Shown: piece by piece, positions 35,199-44,533 of the stretch
Position numbering within the stretch: position 1 is the first letter of the stretch
Layout of the letters: each line of letters starts with the position of its first letter
Made by a program: the position numbers and the translations under genes
Assembly: GCF_000482705.1 (NCBI RefSeq)
Contig: NZ_AXWO01000013.1
Location: 62,001-126,000 of the forward strand
DNA from: Glycomyces arizonensis DSM 44726
GTDB taxonomy: Bacteria; Actinomycetota; Actinomycetes; Mycobacteriales; Micromonosporaceae
Direction: 5' to 3'
DNA length: 64,000 bases
The notes under the pieces: generated by a model
The model's input: only the letters and a program-made list of their open reading frames with translations
Told to the model about the DNA's origin: nothing
The model's database searches: none

Positions 35199-37031
35199 TT
35201 ACCCGATCGGGACCTCCTCCTGCTCCTCGACGGCCGGTTGGGAGAACTGGGCGGTGTACAGCCGGGCGTAGGCGCCGCCGGCCTTCACCAGTTCTTCGTG
35301 GCTGCCCTGCTCGACCACCTGGCCGTGCTCCATCACCACGATCACGTCCGCGTCGCGGATGGTCGACAGCCGGTGGGCGATCACGAAGCTCGTGCGGCCC
35401 TGCCGGAGCGCCACCATGCCCTGCTGCACCAGCATCTCGGTGCGGGTGTCCACCGAACTGGTGGCCTCGTCCAGGATCAGGATCGACGGGTCGATCAGGA
35501 AGGCCCGCGCGATGGTGATCAGCTGCCGCTCGCCCGCGCTCAGGCTGCCCTCGTCGGTCTCGATCGCCGTGTCGTAGCCGTCCGGCAGCGTCCTGATGAA
35601 GTGGTCGGCGTGCGCCGCCGAGGCCGCCGCCACCACCTCGTCCCGCGTGGCCTCCGGCCTGCCGTAGGCGATGTTCTCGGCGATCGTGCCGCCGAACAGC
35701 CACGTGTCCTGGAGGACCATGCCGATGCGCCGCCGCAGCCGTTCGCGCTCGACCGTCGCCGTGTCGACGCCGTCCACGGTGATGCGTCCGGCGTTCAGGT
35801 CGTAGAACCGCATCAGCAGGTTCACCAGGGTCGTCTTGCCCGCCCCGGTGGGGCCCACGATCGCCACCGTCTGGCCCGGTTCGGCCTTCAGCGAGAGGTG
35901 CTCGATCAGCGGTTCGTCGGGGAGGTACCGGAACGAGACGTCCTCGAAGGCCACCTCGCCGCGCACCGTCTCCAGCGGCCGCTCCTCGGCGGCCGGGATC
36001 GGCTCGGGCGACTGCTCGTCGGCGTCGAGCAGTTCGAAGATCCGCTCTCCGGAGGCCACGGCCGACTGGATCTGGCCGGACATCGCGGCCATCTGGTTGA
36101 CCGGCCCGGAGAACTGCATCGTGTACTGGATGAACGCCTGGATCTCGCCGATCGAGATCGCCCCCGCGGCCACCCGCAGGCCGCCGATGACCGCCACCAG
36201 CACATAGGTGAGCGATCCGAGGAAGCCCAGGACGGGGGCGATCAGACCGGACAGGAACTGCGCGCCCGCGCTCGCGGTGTACATCTCGTCGTTGTGGCGC
36301 TTGAAGACGGCCACCGACTCGCCCTGGCGGCCGAACACCGTCACCAGCTGGTGCCCGGTGATCATCTCCTCGGCGTGGCCGTTCACCTTTCCGGTGGCCG
36401 CCCACTGGCGGCCGAACCGCGGCTGGGCGCGCTTGCCGATGGCCTTCGCGACCCACACCGTCACCGGTATCGTCAGGAGCACCAGCAGGGTCAGCAGGGG
36501 CGAGATCGTGAGCATCATGACCGGCACGCCCAGGAACATCAGCGCGCTGAACACCATGCGCTGGAAGACCTGCTGGGCGGTCTGGGTCAGGTTGTCGATG
36601 TCGTTGGTGACCGTGGAGAGCACCTCGCCCCGCGGCCGCGAGTCGAAGTAGCGCAGCGGCAGCGCGGCCACCTTCGCGTCGGCGGCCTCGCGCAGCTCGT
36701 ACGCCATGCGCTGTGCCAGGCTCGCGATGGTGCGGCCCATGCCGACGGTGACCAGCCACGAGCCGGCGGCCAGCGCCGCCCCGAGGCCGAGCAGGCGCGC
36801 CAGCGCCGCGTAGTCGACGCCGCCGTCCTCGCTGACGCCGCGGATCACCAGGTCGGTGGCATCGCCCAGGATGCGCGGGACGGCGAGCATCGCGGCGGCG
36901 CTGAGCGCGGCGAAGACGACGATCCCGATCACGCGCAGCCGGTCGGTGCGCAGCATGCGCAGGATCCGCAGCGCGGTGCCGCGGAAGTCCGCGGCCTTGG
37001 CGTTCGCCGGGTTGCCCCCCGGCCTCATCAT
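35199..37031 (-). CDS. ABC exporter half-transporter, catalytic partner
   Basis: 610 residues: six-helix exporter membrane domain (about 25-330) followed by an ATPase. Walker A VGPTGAGKTT, Walker B with catalytic Glu ILILDEATSSVD, and the H-loop VIAHRLSTIRDAD are intact. The signature motif reads LSAGE instead of the usual LSGGQ. Together with the next gene it forms a heterodimeric multidrug/lipid exporter. The ATG at 37031 follows the upstream stop by two bases; a GTG at 37037 overlaps that stop and is an alternative. It is co-transcribed with the partner, and both are divergent from a TetR-type regulator. Confidence 0.92.
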   Translation of the reverse strand: MMRPGGNPANAKAADFRGTALRILRMLRTDRLRVIGIVVFAALSAAAMLAVPRILGDATDLVIRGVSEDGGVDYAALARLLGLGAALAAGSWLVTVGMGRTIASLAQRMAYELREAADAKVAALPLRYFDSRPRGEVLSTVTNDIDNLTQTAQQVFQRMVFSALMFLGVPVMMLTISPLLTLLVLLTIPVTVWVAKAIGKRAQPRFGRQWAATGKVNGHAEEMITGHQLVTVFGRQGESVAVFKRHNDEMYTASAGAQFLSGLIAPVLGFLGSLTYVLVAVIGGLRVAAGAISIGEIQAFIQYTMQFSGPVNQMAAMSGQIQSAVASGERIFELLDADEQSPEPIPAAEERPLETVRGEVAFEDVSFRYLPDEPLIEHLSLKAEPGQTVAIVGPTGAGKTTLVNLLMRFYDLNAGRITVDGVDTATVERERLRRRIGMVLQDTWLFGGTIAENIAYGRPEATRDEVVAAASAAHADHFIRTLPDGYDTAIETDEGSLSAGERQLITIARAFLIDPSILILDEATSSVDTRTEMLVQQGMVALRQGRTSFVIAHRLSTIRDADVIVVMEHGQVVEQGSHEELVKAGGAYARLYTAQFSQPAVEEQEEVPIG

Positions 37032-37033
37032 GC

Positions 37034-38827
37034 TCACATCGCCTCCTGGAGGGTCAGCTGGGAATCGACGATCTCGGCGTAGACCGCGTTGTCGCGCAGC
37101 AGCGTCTCGTGCGTGCCGACCCCGACCACTCGGCCGGCGTCGAGGACGACGATCCGGTCGGCGTCGCGGACGGTCGAGACGCGCTGGGCCACGATCACGA
37201 GCGCGGCGTCGGCGATCTCGGAGGACAGCGCCTGGCGCAGTGCGGCGTCGGTGGCGGTGTCCAGTGCGGAGAAGGAGTCGTCGAACAGGTAGATCTCGGG
37301 ACGGGCGACCAGGGTCCGGGCGATCGCCAGTCGCTGGCGCTGGCCGCCGGAGACGGTGGAGCCGCCCTGGCCGACGGCCGTCTCCAGGCCGTCGGGCATG
37401 GCCCGCACGAAGTCGGCCGCCTGGGCGATCTCCAGCGCCCGCCACAGCTCGGCGTCGCTCGCCTCGGGGTCGCCGTAGCGCAGGTTGGAGGCCACGGTGC
37501 CCGAGAACAGGTGGGCCCGCTGGGGGATGAGTCCAATGGTGGAGGCGATCAGGGACCGGTCCATCTCGCGCACGTCGACCCCGTCGATCGTCACCGACCC
37601 GCCGTCCACGTCGAACAGCCGGGGGATGAGGTTCAGCAGCGTGGTCTTGCCCGAACCGGTCGACCCGATCACCGCCGTGGTCTCGCCGGGCCTGGCGACG
37701 AGGTCGACGCCGCGCAGCACCGGCTCCTCGGCGCCCTCGTAGCGGAAGGTCACGTCCTTGACCTCGAGTTCGCCGCGGCCGGGCAGTTCGGTGACGGGGT
37801 TCGGCGGGTTCGCGACGCTCGGCTCGGTGTCGAGGACCTCCTGGATGCGCCCGGCCGCGACCTTGGCGCGCGGGGCCATCATGAACACGCCCATGGACAT
37901 CATGACGGCCATGAGGATCTGGGAGACGTAGCTCAGGTAGGCGATGAGCGATCCGACCTGCATCGAGCCGTCGGCGATGCGTCCGGCGGCGAACCACACC
38001 ACCGCGATCGAGGTCAGGTTCGAGACGGCCATCGCGGTGGCTCCGAAGAACGCCTGGATGCGGCCGACGCGCAGCGCGACGGCCATGAGGTCGCCGTTGG
38101 CCTCGCCGAATCGCTCCTGCTCGTGGCGGTCGCGCACGAACGCCCTGATGACGCGGATGCCGGTGATGTGCTCGCGCATGACCCGGTTGACCGAGTCGAT
38201 CCGCGACTGCATCGCCCTGGCCGAGGGGATCATGGCCCGGATGATGGCGAGCACCGCCAGGACCATGATCGGGATGGCCACCAGGAGCGTGGCCGACAGC
38301 GGCACGTCCTGGCCGAGCGCCAGGGCGAGCCCGCCGATGCCCATGACCGGGGCCATCAGCAGCATCATGAGCGCCATGACCATCAGCAGCTGGACCTGCT
38401 GGACGTCGTTGGTGGTGCGGGTGATCAGCGACGGCGCCCCGAAGCGGTCGACCTCGCGCTGCGAGTAGGACTGGACTCGTTCGAAGATCGCGTTCCGCAG
38501 GTCGCGGCCGAGGGCCATCGAGATGCGGGCGCTGAAGAGGACCGCGGCGCCGGCGGCGCTGATCTGGATGAGCGTCACGCCGAGCATGAAGGCGCCGTGG
38601 CGCAGGACGTAGCCGGTGTCGCCGTGGACGACGCCGTTGTCGATCAGGTCGGCGTTCAGGGTCGGCAGGTACAGCATCGCGAGCGTCTGCGTCAGCTGGA
38701 AGACGACCGTGAGGGCGAGTTGCCCGCGGTAGGGGCGGAGGTGTTCGCGCAGCAGCCGTATGAGGCCGCCGGACTCTGCCGGGGTCGCAGGCTCCTCGGC
38801 CGAGTCGGATGGGTGGGTTTCTGGCAT
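37034..38827 (-). CDS. ABC exporter half-transporter, partner with degenerate Walker B
   Basis: 597 residues: exporter membrane domain (about 20-320) and ATPase. Walker A is IGSTGSGKTT and the signature VSGGQRQRLAIA is canonical, but the Walker B ends in LFDDSFSALD, with Asp in place of the catalytic Glu. With the partner's altered signature this points to an asymmetric dimer with one active and one weak ATP site, as in TM287/288 and BmrCD. The start ATG at 38827 has GGTGGA upstream; the longer frame to 38974 would enter the TetR gene. Substrate unknown. Confidence 0.92.
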   Translation of the reverse strand: MPETHPSDSAEEPATPAESGGLIRLLREHLRPYRGQLALTVVFQLTQTLAMLYLPTLNADLIDNGVVHGDTGYVLRHGAFMLGVTLIQISAAGAAVLFSARISMALGRDLRNAIFERVQSYSQREVDRFGAPSLITRTTNDVQQVQLLMVMALMMLLMAPVMGIGGLALALGQDVPLSATLLVAIPIMVLAVLAIIRAMIPSARAMQSRIDSVNRVMREHITGIRVIRAFVRDRHEQERFGEANGDLMAVALRVGRIQAFFGATAMAVSNLTSIAVVWFAAGRIADGSMQVGSLIAYLSYVSQILMAVMMSMGVFMMAPRAKVAAGRIQEVLDTEPSVANPPNPVTELPGRGELEVKDVTFRYEGAEEPVLRGVDLVARPGETTAVIGSTGSGKTTLLNLIPRLFDVDGGSVTIDGVDVREMDRSLIASTIGLIPQRAHLFSGTVASNLRYGDPEASDAELWRALEIAQAADFVRAMPDGLETAVGQGGSTVSGGQRQRLAIARTLVARPEIYLFDDSFSALDTATDAALRQALSSEIADAALVIVAQRVSTVRDADRIVVLDAGRVVGVGTHETLLRDNAVYAEIVDSQLTLQEAM

Positions 38828-38873
38828 GGGATCCACCATAGCCAAGGTTTTGACCGAGTACAAGTTTTTATTC

Positions 38874-38889
38874 GGTTGAATTTTCAACC
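38874..38889. promoter_or_regulatory. Palindrome in the ABC exporter / TetR divergent gap
   Basis: GGTTGAA and TTCAACC are perfect 7-base arms around TT, 15 bases before the TetR-family start. This is the likely binding site of the TetR-family regulator. Confidence 0.5.
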
Positions 38890-38904
38890 TGGTACACTGT
38901 TCAC

Positions 38905-39687
38905 ATGGAAGAAGAGCTCGGCCTGCGGGAACGCAAGAAGCGCGCCACCTGGTCCCTGTTGATGAGCACCGCACTCGACATGTTCGAAGAGCGCGGGTAC
39001 GACAATGTGTCGGTCGCGGAGATCGCCGCGGAGGCCGGGGTGTCCAAGGCCACGGTCTTCAACTATTTCCCCAGCAAAGAGGAGCTGGTCGTCGGGGGAG
39101 CGAAGTCGCACACCGAGGAGCCGGCCCGGCTGGTCCGCGACCGCGCGGTGGGCGAGACGCCGCATGCGGTGATGCGCGATTACTTCCTGCGGGCCCTCGA
39201 ACGGCGCGAGCCGCTCTCCGGGCTGTGCGACGAGCCGCTCGTGCTCCAGGTTCACCGGGTCGCCCGCGCGAACCCCGGTCTGAGCCTGCGCCTGATGGAC
39301 TACCGGCGCCAGGCCTCGGTCATGCTGGCCGAGCAGTTGATCGCGGAGGGCGGCTCGGAGCTGACCTCCAACCTGGTCGCCAGCCAGCTGCTGCACGTCC
39401 AGTACATCCTCGCCCAGGGCAACGTCCGCCGCATCTACGCCGGCGAGTCGATCGATGCGATCTACCCCGGCGCGGTCGCCACCGCCGAGCACGCCTTCCG
39501 CCTGCTCCAATACGGGATCGGCGATTTCATGCGCCGGGACGCCGAGCCGCGCGGCGCGGTCGACGCCGCCTTCCACGACACCGGTCCCAGCGCCGAGGCC
39601 GACCGCTGCGTCGAATACGCGTCGAGCGGACCCTGCGCGCACGGGGAGAGCGGGCAGGCCCTGCCCGGCGCCGAGGACGAGCGCTAG
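38905..39687 (+). CDS. TetR-family transcriptional regulator
   Basis: 260 residues. The N-terminal helix-turn-helix is typical: MSTALDMFEERGYDNVSVAE then IAAEAGVSKATVFNYFPSKE, residues about 15-60. The C-terminal half is helical and variable, as expected for a ligand pocket. It is divergent from the two ABC exporter genes with only 77 bases between, so it probably represses them and itself until the exported compound binds. The last 25 residues are low in complexity. Confidence 0.93.
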   Translation: MEEELGLRERKKRATWSLLMSTALDMFEERGYDNVSVAEIAAEAGVSKATVFNYFPSKEELVVGGAKSHTEEPARLVRDRAVGETPHAVMRDYFLRALERREPLSGLCDEPLVLQVHRVARANPGLSLRLMDYRRQASVMLAEQLIAEGGSELTSNLVASQLLHVQYILAQGNVRRIYAGESIDAIYPGAVATAEHAFRLLQYGIGDFMRRDAEPRGAVDAAFHDTGPSAEADRCVEYASSGPCAHGESGQALPGAEDER

Positions 39688-40119
39688 CGCCGGTTCGTCC
39701 ACAACGGCGTTCGAGGGATTCGAGGCCCGCCCCCGGCCGGCGTTCCAATTCGGCCCAAGTCCCCTTCGTGTGCTCGGGCGCCGGTACGACGCCGCGCTTG
39801 AACGGCCGCTCGACGCCACGCCCACTGAGCTGCGATCCTGAGTGGAATTGTTCCGTGATCCGGTGAAGTATGCTTGCAGGACACCGGAATGCGACACTCG
39901 CGTGTGGTGACCCGAAGCCAGGGATACCGCGGAATCCACACCGTCCCCCCGTGTCGCGCCCGGAACCGGGCCTCGGCCGTGCGCCGGGCGCCGCCAGAGC
40001 AGCGCCGCTCGCGACCATGTCCGGCCGAAGGGCCACGGTGCGCCCAATGACATGCCCAACGACATCGGGACGTCTCGGGCGAAGCGATCCGAGCACTCCC
40101 CACCTGAAGGGAGCGTCCA
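39688..40119. other. 432-base stretch without a recognisable gene
   Basis: Short frames are present, but none has a ribosome site together with a family-like protein. A possible weak promoter (TTGTTC at 39848, TATGCT at 39869, spacer only 15) and a ribosome site AAGGGAG for the next gene are all I can point to. Confidence 0.5.
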
Positions 40120-40581
40120 TTGAAACTCAACACCCTTGACATCGGACGGACCGTCGCCGTCACCTTCGAGCACGGCGAGGACTTCTTCAAGGCACTGCGC
40201 TGCGCCTGCGAGGAGGCCGGCATCCGCCAGGGCTACATACCGCTGTTCCTGGCCGGGATGTCCGAGGCCGAACTCGCCGGGACCTGCCGGAAGCCCGAAG
40301 ACCCCGAAGCCCCCGTCTGGTCGGCCGTCCACCTCACCAACCTCGAAGCCGTGGGCGCGGGCAGCCTCGCCTGGGACGAGGAGCACCAGGCGGTGTCCCC
40401 GCACGTCCACCTCAGCGTCGGCACCAGGCAGCACGGGGCCCTCGGCTACACGAGCCACCTGCTCGCCGCCACCGTCCAGTTCCTCACCGAGATGATCATC
40501 GTCGAGGTCACCGCCCCGCAGGCGCGCCGGATCAAGAACCGCGCCCTGTACGACGTGCCGGTTCTGACCTTCGAGGACTGA
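40120..40581 (+). CDS. PPC/DUF296 domain protein
   Basis: 153 residues. The whole protein is a PPC domain: FEHGEDFFKALRCACEEAGI, then GAGSLAWDEEHQAVSPHVHL and LGYTSHLLAATVQFLTEMII. In plants this domain is attached to AT-hook DNA-binding proteins; in bacteria the free-standing trimer has no settled function. The conserved His pair (HVHL) and a Gly/His stretch, where metal binding has been suggested, are present. It starts with TTG, 8 bases after AAGGGAG; no other start fits the family N-terminus. No partner gene is adjacent in the same direction except a glyoxalase-like gene 49 bases downstream. Confidence 0.85.
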   Translation: MKLNTLDIGRTVAVTFEHGEDFFKALRCACEEAGIRQGYIPLFLAGMSEAELAGTCRKPEDPEAPVWSAVHLTNLEAVGAGSLAWDEEHQAVSPHVHLSVGTRQHGALGYTSHLLAATVQFLTEMIIVEVTAPQARRIKNRALYDVPVLTFED

Positions 40582-40630
40582 CATGCGTCGAGTTGGTACG
40601 GATGGGATGAACCGATACTAGACTGCACGC

Positions 40631-41251
40631 ATGTCTATGGTCGACCATCTTGTTCTCGCCACGCCCGACCTCGCCGCCACCGTCGCCGAGATCGGGCGCC
40701 TCACCGGGATCGATCCGGTCCCGGGCGGCAGACACCCGGGTCTCGGCACCGTCAACCATCTGCTCGGCATCGGCGAAGGCGCCTACCTCGAGATCATCGG
40801 GCCCGACCCCGACCAGCCCGCCCCGTCCCGGCCCCGGCCCTTCGAGATCGACTCCCTCACCGAGTCGCGCCTGGTGACCTGGTCCATCCAGGTCGAGGAC
40901 ATCGACGAGGCCGTGGAGTCCTCGCGCGACGAGGGGTACGACCCCGGCACGCCGTGGGCGATGTCGCGGCGCATGCCCGAGGGCGGCGATCTCAGGTGGC
41001 GGCTGACGCTCGACTACGAGCACGGGCACCGGGGCCTCATCCCGTTCCTCATCGACTGGGGCCGCACGCCCCACCCCTCCGCCGGGCTGCCGGTGGCGCC
41101 GCTGGTCAGCCTGGAGGCCGTCCACCCCGAACCCGCGGCCATCGAGCCGTGCCTCAAGACGATCGGGGCCTCACTGCAGATCAAGCCGGGCAACCGGCAG
41201 TCGCTGGTGGCGACGCTGCTGGGCGAGACCGACCTGGTCGTCATCCACTGA
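40631..41251 (+). CDS. Glyoxalase-like (VOC) domain protein
   Basis: 206 residues. N-terminus VDHLVLATPDLAATVAEIGR with HPGLGTVNHLLGIGEGAYLE is a glyoxalase/bleomycin resistance/dioxygenase fold of the Glyoxalase_3 kind. The conserved metal-side residues (H6, E56 region) are present, so it may bind a metal, but the reaction is unknown. It lies just downstream of the PPC gene and converges with a methyltransferase gene 9 bases away. Confidence 0.85.
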   Translation: MSMVDHLVLATPDLAATVAEIGRLTGIDPVPGGRHPGLGTVNHLLGIGEGAYLEIIGPDPDQPAPSRPRPFEIDSLTESRLVTWSIQVEDIDEAVESSRDEGYDPGTPWAMSRRMPEGGDLRWRLTLDYEHGHRGLIPFLIDWGRTPHPSAGLPVAPLVSLEAVHPEPAAIEPCLKTIGASLQIKPGNRQSLVATLLGETDLVVIH

Positions 41252-41260
41252 GCGTCCCGG

Positions 41261-42097
41261 TCAGGCCGGTCGCGACGCCTTGAGCGAGAACATGAGCGGC
41301 ACTCGCGGCCGTCCCTTCGGCGCGCGGAAGTAGCCGTCCTCGCCGCACTCCAACTCCCCGTTCTGCTGGAAGAGCGTCATGTCGAACTCGTGCAGGAACT
41401 CGGTCCGCAGACCGGCGGCCGCGACCGCACTGACGATGTCGCCGAGTGTGTGATCGCGTTCGAAGCTGCGGTTGTTGACCGTCTGGGCGTTGAAATCGAC
41501 GTAGGTGCCAGGCTCGTCCGCGATCTTCGGAGCCGTGTCGAAGTAGTCGTGCGCGATCACGGTGGCGCTCTCCCACCCCATGAGATGCGAGAACGGGTGG
41601 AAATCGGCGAGGTAGAGGAACCCGCCCGGCGCGACCAGCGATGCGGCCGACTCCGCCCAGCGCCAGATGTCGGGAAGCCAGCAGATCGCGCCGATGCCGG
41701 TGTAGACGATGTCGTAGTCCGCCTCCGGCACGGCCGAGGCCGCCTCGTACACGTCCGCGGCCACGAACTCGGCGCGGTCGGGGCCGAGACCGATCTCCGC
41801 GGCCAGGCCCCGCGCCACCTCCACGGCGGGCTCGGAGAAGTCGAGGCCCACGACCTTCGCCGCGCCGCGCCTGGCCCATGAGAGCGTGTCCTGTCCCATG
41901 TGGCATTGCAGGTGGAGCAGGCGTTTGCCGGTGACATCGCCGACCTCGGCGGCCTCGAAGTCGCGGATCTCGTCCTTGCCCTCGCGGAAGGCGTCCTGGT
42001 CGTAATACTCGCTGGCGGCGTGGATCGGGACGCGCTCGTCCCACATGGCCCGGTTCGTCTCGAGCCACTCGGCCCAGTCTTCATGAGAGGTCGTCAT
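41261..42097 (-). CDS. Class I SAM-dependent methyltransferase
   Basis: 278 residues. The S-adenosylmethionine-binding motif I is RLLHLQCHMGQDTLSWARRG followed by VVGLDFSEPAVEVAR (motif II). A C-terminal block ending in PRVPLMFSLKA is common in this uncharacterised subfamily. It methylates an unknown small molecule. The ATG at 42097 gives MTTSHEDWAEWLETNRAMWD, the expected N-terminus; the upstream ATG at 42163 would add 22 residues of unlikely sequence. It overlaps no neighbour. Confidence 0.9.
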   Translation of the reverse strand: MTTSHEDWAEWLETNRAMWDERVPIHAASEYYDQDAFREGKDEIRDFEAAEVGDVTGKRLLHLQCHMGQDTLSWARRGAAKVVGLDFSEPAVEVARGLAAEIGLGPDRAEFVAADVYEAASAVPEADYDIVYTGIGAICWLPDIWRWAESAASLVAPGGFLYLADFHPFSHLMGWESATVIAHDYFDTAPKIADEPGTYVDFNAQTVNNRSFERDHTLGDIVSAVAAAGLRTEFLHEFDMTLFQQNGELECGEDGYFRAPKGRPRVPLMFSLKASRPA

Positions 42098-42258
42098 ATG
42101 GTGATCCCGTGGTCGTAGGGTTGCGTTCGCGCAAGGCTCGCTGCCGAGGAGGAACGGCGCCACCTCGTCGCAGAACCGGCGAGGCGGTCGAAGGCGTGCC
42201 GGTCAGGTCCCGTTCCCGCAGCCCACGATTACAGCGTTTGCCGGTACGGACAAGCGAA

Positions 42259-42924
42259 TTACGCGACCTCCTGGCCGTCCCCCTTGCGGAACGCGCCGGG
42301 GAAGTCGGACCGGAAGGTCCAGCCGAGGGTCTCGTACAGCGCCCGGCCCGTGTCGGTGCCGACCAGCAGGCCGACCGTCATGCCCAGTTCGAGGGCCCGA
42401 TTCGACAAGGCGCGCATGACCGCGGTGCCCAGGCGGCGGCGCCGGTGCGCGGGGGAGGTCTGGACCTGGTCGAAGACGCCGAACTCGCCGCTGCGGCCGA
42501 GCCGCGCCGACGCGGCGGCCTCGCCGTTCGCGTCGCGGACCGTCGCGACGGTCAGTTCGCCCTCGGTGGTCACCTCGACCCGGTAGCCCTCGGGCACCTC
42601 CGCCCGATGCGGCGTGAGCGATGCGGTCATGAGGTGGCCGGCGTCGTCCGACACCCAATCGGGAGGGAGTGCGGCGCGCAGGGCCGCGGTCGGGCCGGAG
42701 AGCCTGATCTGGCTGCCCGGCGCGGTCTGCTCCGCGGCGAGCCGTCCGAGGAACTCAGGGCTGTAGGTGTGCAGGACGTGCCGGATTCTGCGGGTGGGGG
42801 CGTCGACGAAGGCCCGGAAACCGCCCGGGACGCCCACCGGCGGCGGGGTCAGACGCGAGACGGCCCGGCCGCGGCCCCAGGCCATGACGAGTTCGGGCAT
42901 CGAATGGACGGATCGGGCGGACAC
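42259..42924 (-). CDS. GNAT-family N-acetyltransferase
   Basis: 221 residues. The acetyl-CoA loop is FDQVQTSPAHRRRRLGTAVM near residue 160; the terminal strand ends in RALYETLGWTFRSDF. The first 100 residues are an N-terminal extension (perhaps a second, degenerate GNAT fold). The GTG start at 42924 has GAGGAG nine bases before it. A 22-bp stem-loop (42947-42995) lies just upstream of the ribosome site, between this gene and the P450 gene on the same strand. Confidence 0.88.
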   Translation of the reverse strand: MSARSVHSMPELVMAWGRGRAVSRLTPPPVGVPGGFRAFVDAPTRRIRHVLHTYSPEFLGRLAAEQTAPGSQIRLSGPTAALRAALPPDWVSDDAGHLMTASLTPHRAEVPEGYRVEVTTEGELTVATVRDANGEAAASARLGRSGEFGVFDQVQTSPAHRRRRLGTAVMRALSNRALELGMTVGLLVGTDTGRALYETLGWTFRSDFPGAFRKGDGQEVA

Positions 42925-42946
42925 GGCGGCGGCTCCTCGGCTTCGG

Positions 42947-42995
42947 CGGCCCGCCCATCTTATTGCAATGTATTTGCAATAAGATGGGCGGGCCG
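42947..42995. repeat. Perfect 22-bp stem with 5-base loop between P450 and GNAT genes
   Basis: Left arm 42947-42968 and right arm 42974-42995 are exact reverse complements around TGTAT. The base is GC-rich (CGGCCCGCCC) and the top is AT-rich (TTATTGCAA). On the minus strand it starts 8 bases after the P450 stop. There is no T-run, so it may end P450 transcription by structure, or act as an operator (TTGCAA...TTGCAA). Confidence 0.8.
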
Positions 42996-43003
42996 TGGCG
43001 AGG

Positions 43004-44308
43004 TCATCGTCGCTGGTAGGCCACCTTGGTCGACTCCGGCCACTTGGCGCCCTGGCCGGTGATCGGCTGCGGGTCCGCGTTCAGCAGCTTGAAGTCGTAG
43101 CGCTGGAGCAGCCGCGCGAGGACGACCGTCATCTCGAGGTAGGCGAACCGCATGCCGAGGCACCGGTGGAGGCCGCCGCCGAAGCCGATGAGCTTGCGCA
43201 TCTGCTCGGGCTCCTCCACGTAGCGGTCGGGCCGGTACGAGTCCGGGTCGGGGAACTCCTCCTCCAACCGGTGCGTCATCGCGGGCGAGAGCATGACCAT
43301 CGAACCGGTCGGGATCTCGTGCCCGTCGACCTCCATCGGCTCGACGGTGCTGCGGACCATCATCGGCGCGACCGGGTGGAGCCGCTCGGACTCGTGCAGG
43401 CACCGGTCCAGGTGCGCCAGGCGCCGCACCTCCTTGGCGTTCATGGCCTCGGGGACCTCGTCGAGCTCCTCGCGCGCCCGTTCGAGCTCGTCGGGGTGGC
43501 GGAGCAGGTCGATCAGGCCCCAGGAGATCTGCCCGGTGGTGGTCTCGTGCCCGGCCCACACCAGCATGATGATGAGGTGGATGAGGATGTCGTCGGGCAC
43601 CGGCGTCCCGTCGTCGTACTCGGCCTTGACGAAGTAGTCCAGGAAGTCCTCGCCGTCGCCGTCCTGGGCGCGGCGCCTGTCGATGATCTGCTGGAGCCGC
43701 GCACGGATGCGCTTCCCGGCGGCGCGGCTGCGCAGCAGGTGCGGCACCGGCAGCCAGCCGGGGGTGACGAAGTCGGCGCCCTCGGAGAAGCGGCGGAACT
43801 CCCCGAACCAATCGGTGGTGGTCTCGGCGAAGCGCTCGCCGAGGAAGGAGTGCGCGGCCACGCGCATGATCAGCGGCCCGAAGGCGTCGGGGACGCTGAC
43901 CTCGCCGGAGTCGCCGAGCCCGTCCATGAAGGCGCTCACCTCGTCCTCCATGACGCCGACGTAGGTGTCGAGCTGGCGGCCCTGGAAGCGGGGGAGGACG
44001 ACCTGCCGCTGCCGCTTGTACTCGTCGTAAGGCGCGAAGAAGTAGAAGTCGGGGCTGAACATCCGCAGGAAGAACGGGTAGGCGGTGCGGATCGAGAGCT
44101 TGCGGTCGGTCTCGTCGAAGGTGAGCTTGTTGTGCTCGGTGCCGAGGAGGACGACGGTGTCCTTCAGCGGGAGGCGCAGGCGGAACATGGAGCCGTGCTC
44201 GCGGTGGCCGCGCCTGAAGAGCCCGAGCGGGTCGCGAGTGAGCTCGGCGGCGTGCCCGATCACCGGGCGGCCGCCCGAGAGCGTCGGAATCGACATGCTG
44301 GTATTCAT
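43004..44308 (-). CDS. Cytochrome P450
   Basis: 434 residues, a soluble bacterial P450. The I-helix oxygen motif is WAGHETTTGQ near residue 250, the K-helix ExxR is in LHESERLHPVAP, and the heme-binding loop is FGGGLHRCLG with Cys383 as the axial ligand. It oxidises an unknown small molecule. No ferredoxin or reductase is adjacent, so it must use partners encoded elsewhere. The overall pattern (KRQRQVVLPRFQGRQL, HLIIMLVWAGHETT) is close to the CYP51/CYP102-like class E group. The start at 44308 gives MNTSMSIPTLSGGRPVIGHA, which fits the family. Confidence 0.94.
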   Translation of the reverse strand: MNTSMSIPTLSGGRPVIGHAAELTRDPLGLFRRGHREHGSMFRLRLPLKDTVVLLGTEHNKLTFDETDRKLSIRTAYPFFLRMFSPDFYFFAPYDEYKRQRQVVLPRFQGRQLDTYVGVMEDEVSAFMDGLGDSGEVSVPDAFGPLIMRVAAHSFLGERFAETTTDWFGEFRRFSEGADFVTPGWLPVPHLLRSRAAGKRIRARLQQIIDRRRAQDGDGEDFLDYFVKAEYDDGTPVPDDILIHLIIMLVWAGHETTTGQISWGLIDLLRHPDELERAREELDEVPEAMNAKEVRRLAHLDRCLHESERLHPVAPMMVRSTVEPMEVDGHEIPTGSMVMLSPAMTHRLEEEFPDPDSYRPDRYVEEPEQMRKLIGFGGGLHRCLGMRFAYLEMTVVLARLLQRYDFKLLNADPQPITGQGAKWPESTKVAYQRR

Positions 44309-44533
44309 ATGTCACCTCAAAAGGTTGCTTTGGTCCTGAGCTGCCGGTGGGGATCAACTTGGCCAGAGCTCATCGGCGGGTGGGGGCGCCGATTGTGTTC
44401 GAATCGTAACCTTTGTTGCCTGTATCACGCAACTATGAGGACGGTGGCGTCCAGGGACTGTCGGCGCCCGGTCGTACGGTCGAGACCGCGGGCGGCGGGC
44501 AGGCCGCCGCAGTAAGGCAGAGAGGAGGCGCAG

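Noticed and set aside
39870-40139. 89-codon frame in the gap before the PPC gene
   Set aside because: Pro/Arg-rich, no ribosome site, overlaps the PPC gene start.
42960-43003. Possible attachment site or recombinase target at the 22-bp stem
   Set aside because: No integrase, tRNA gene or second copy in the window.
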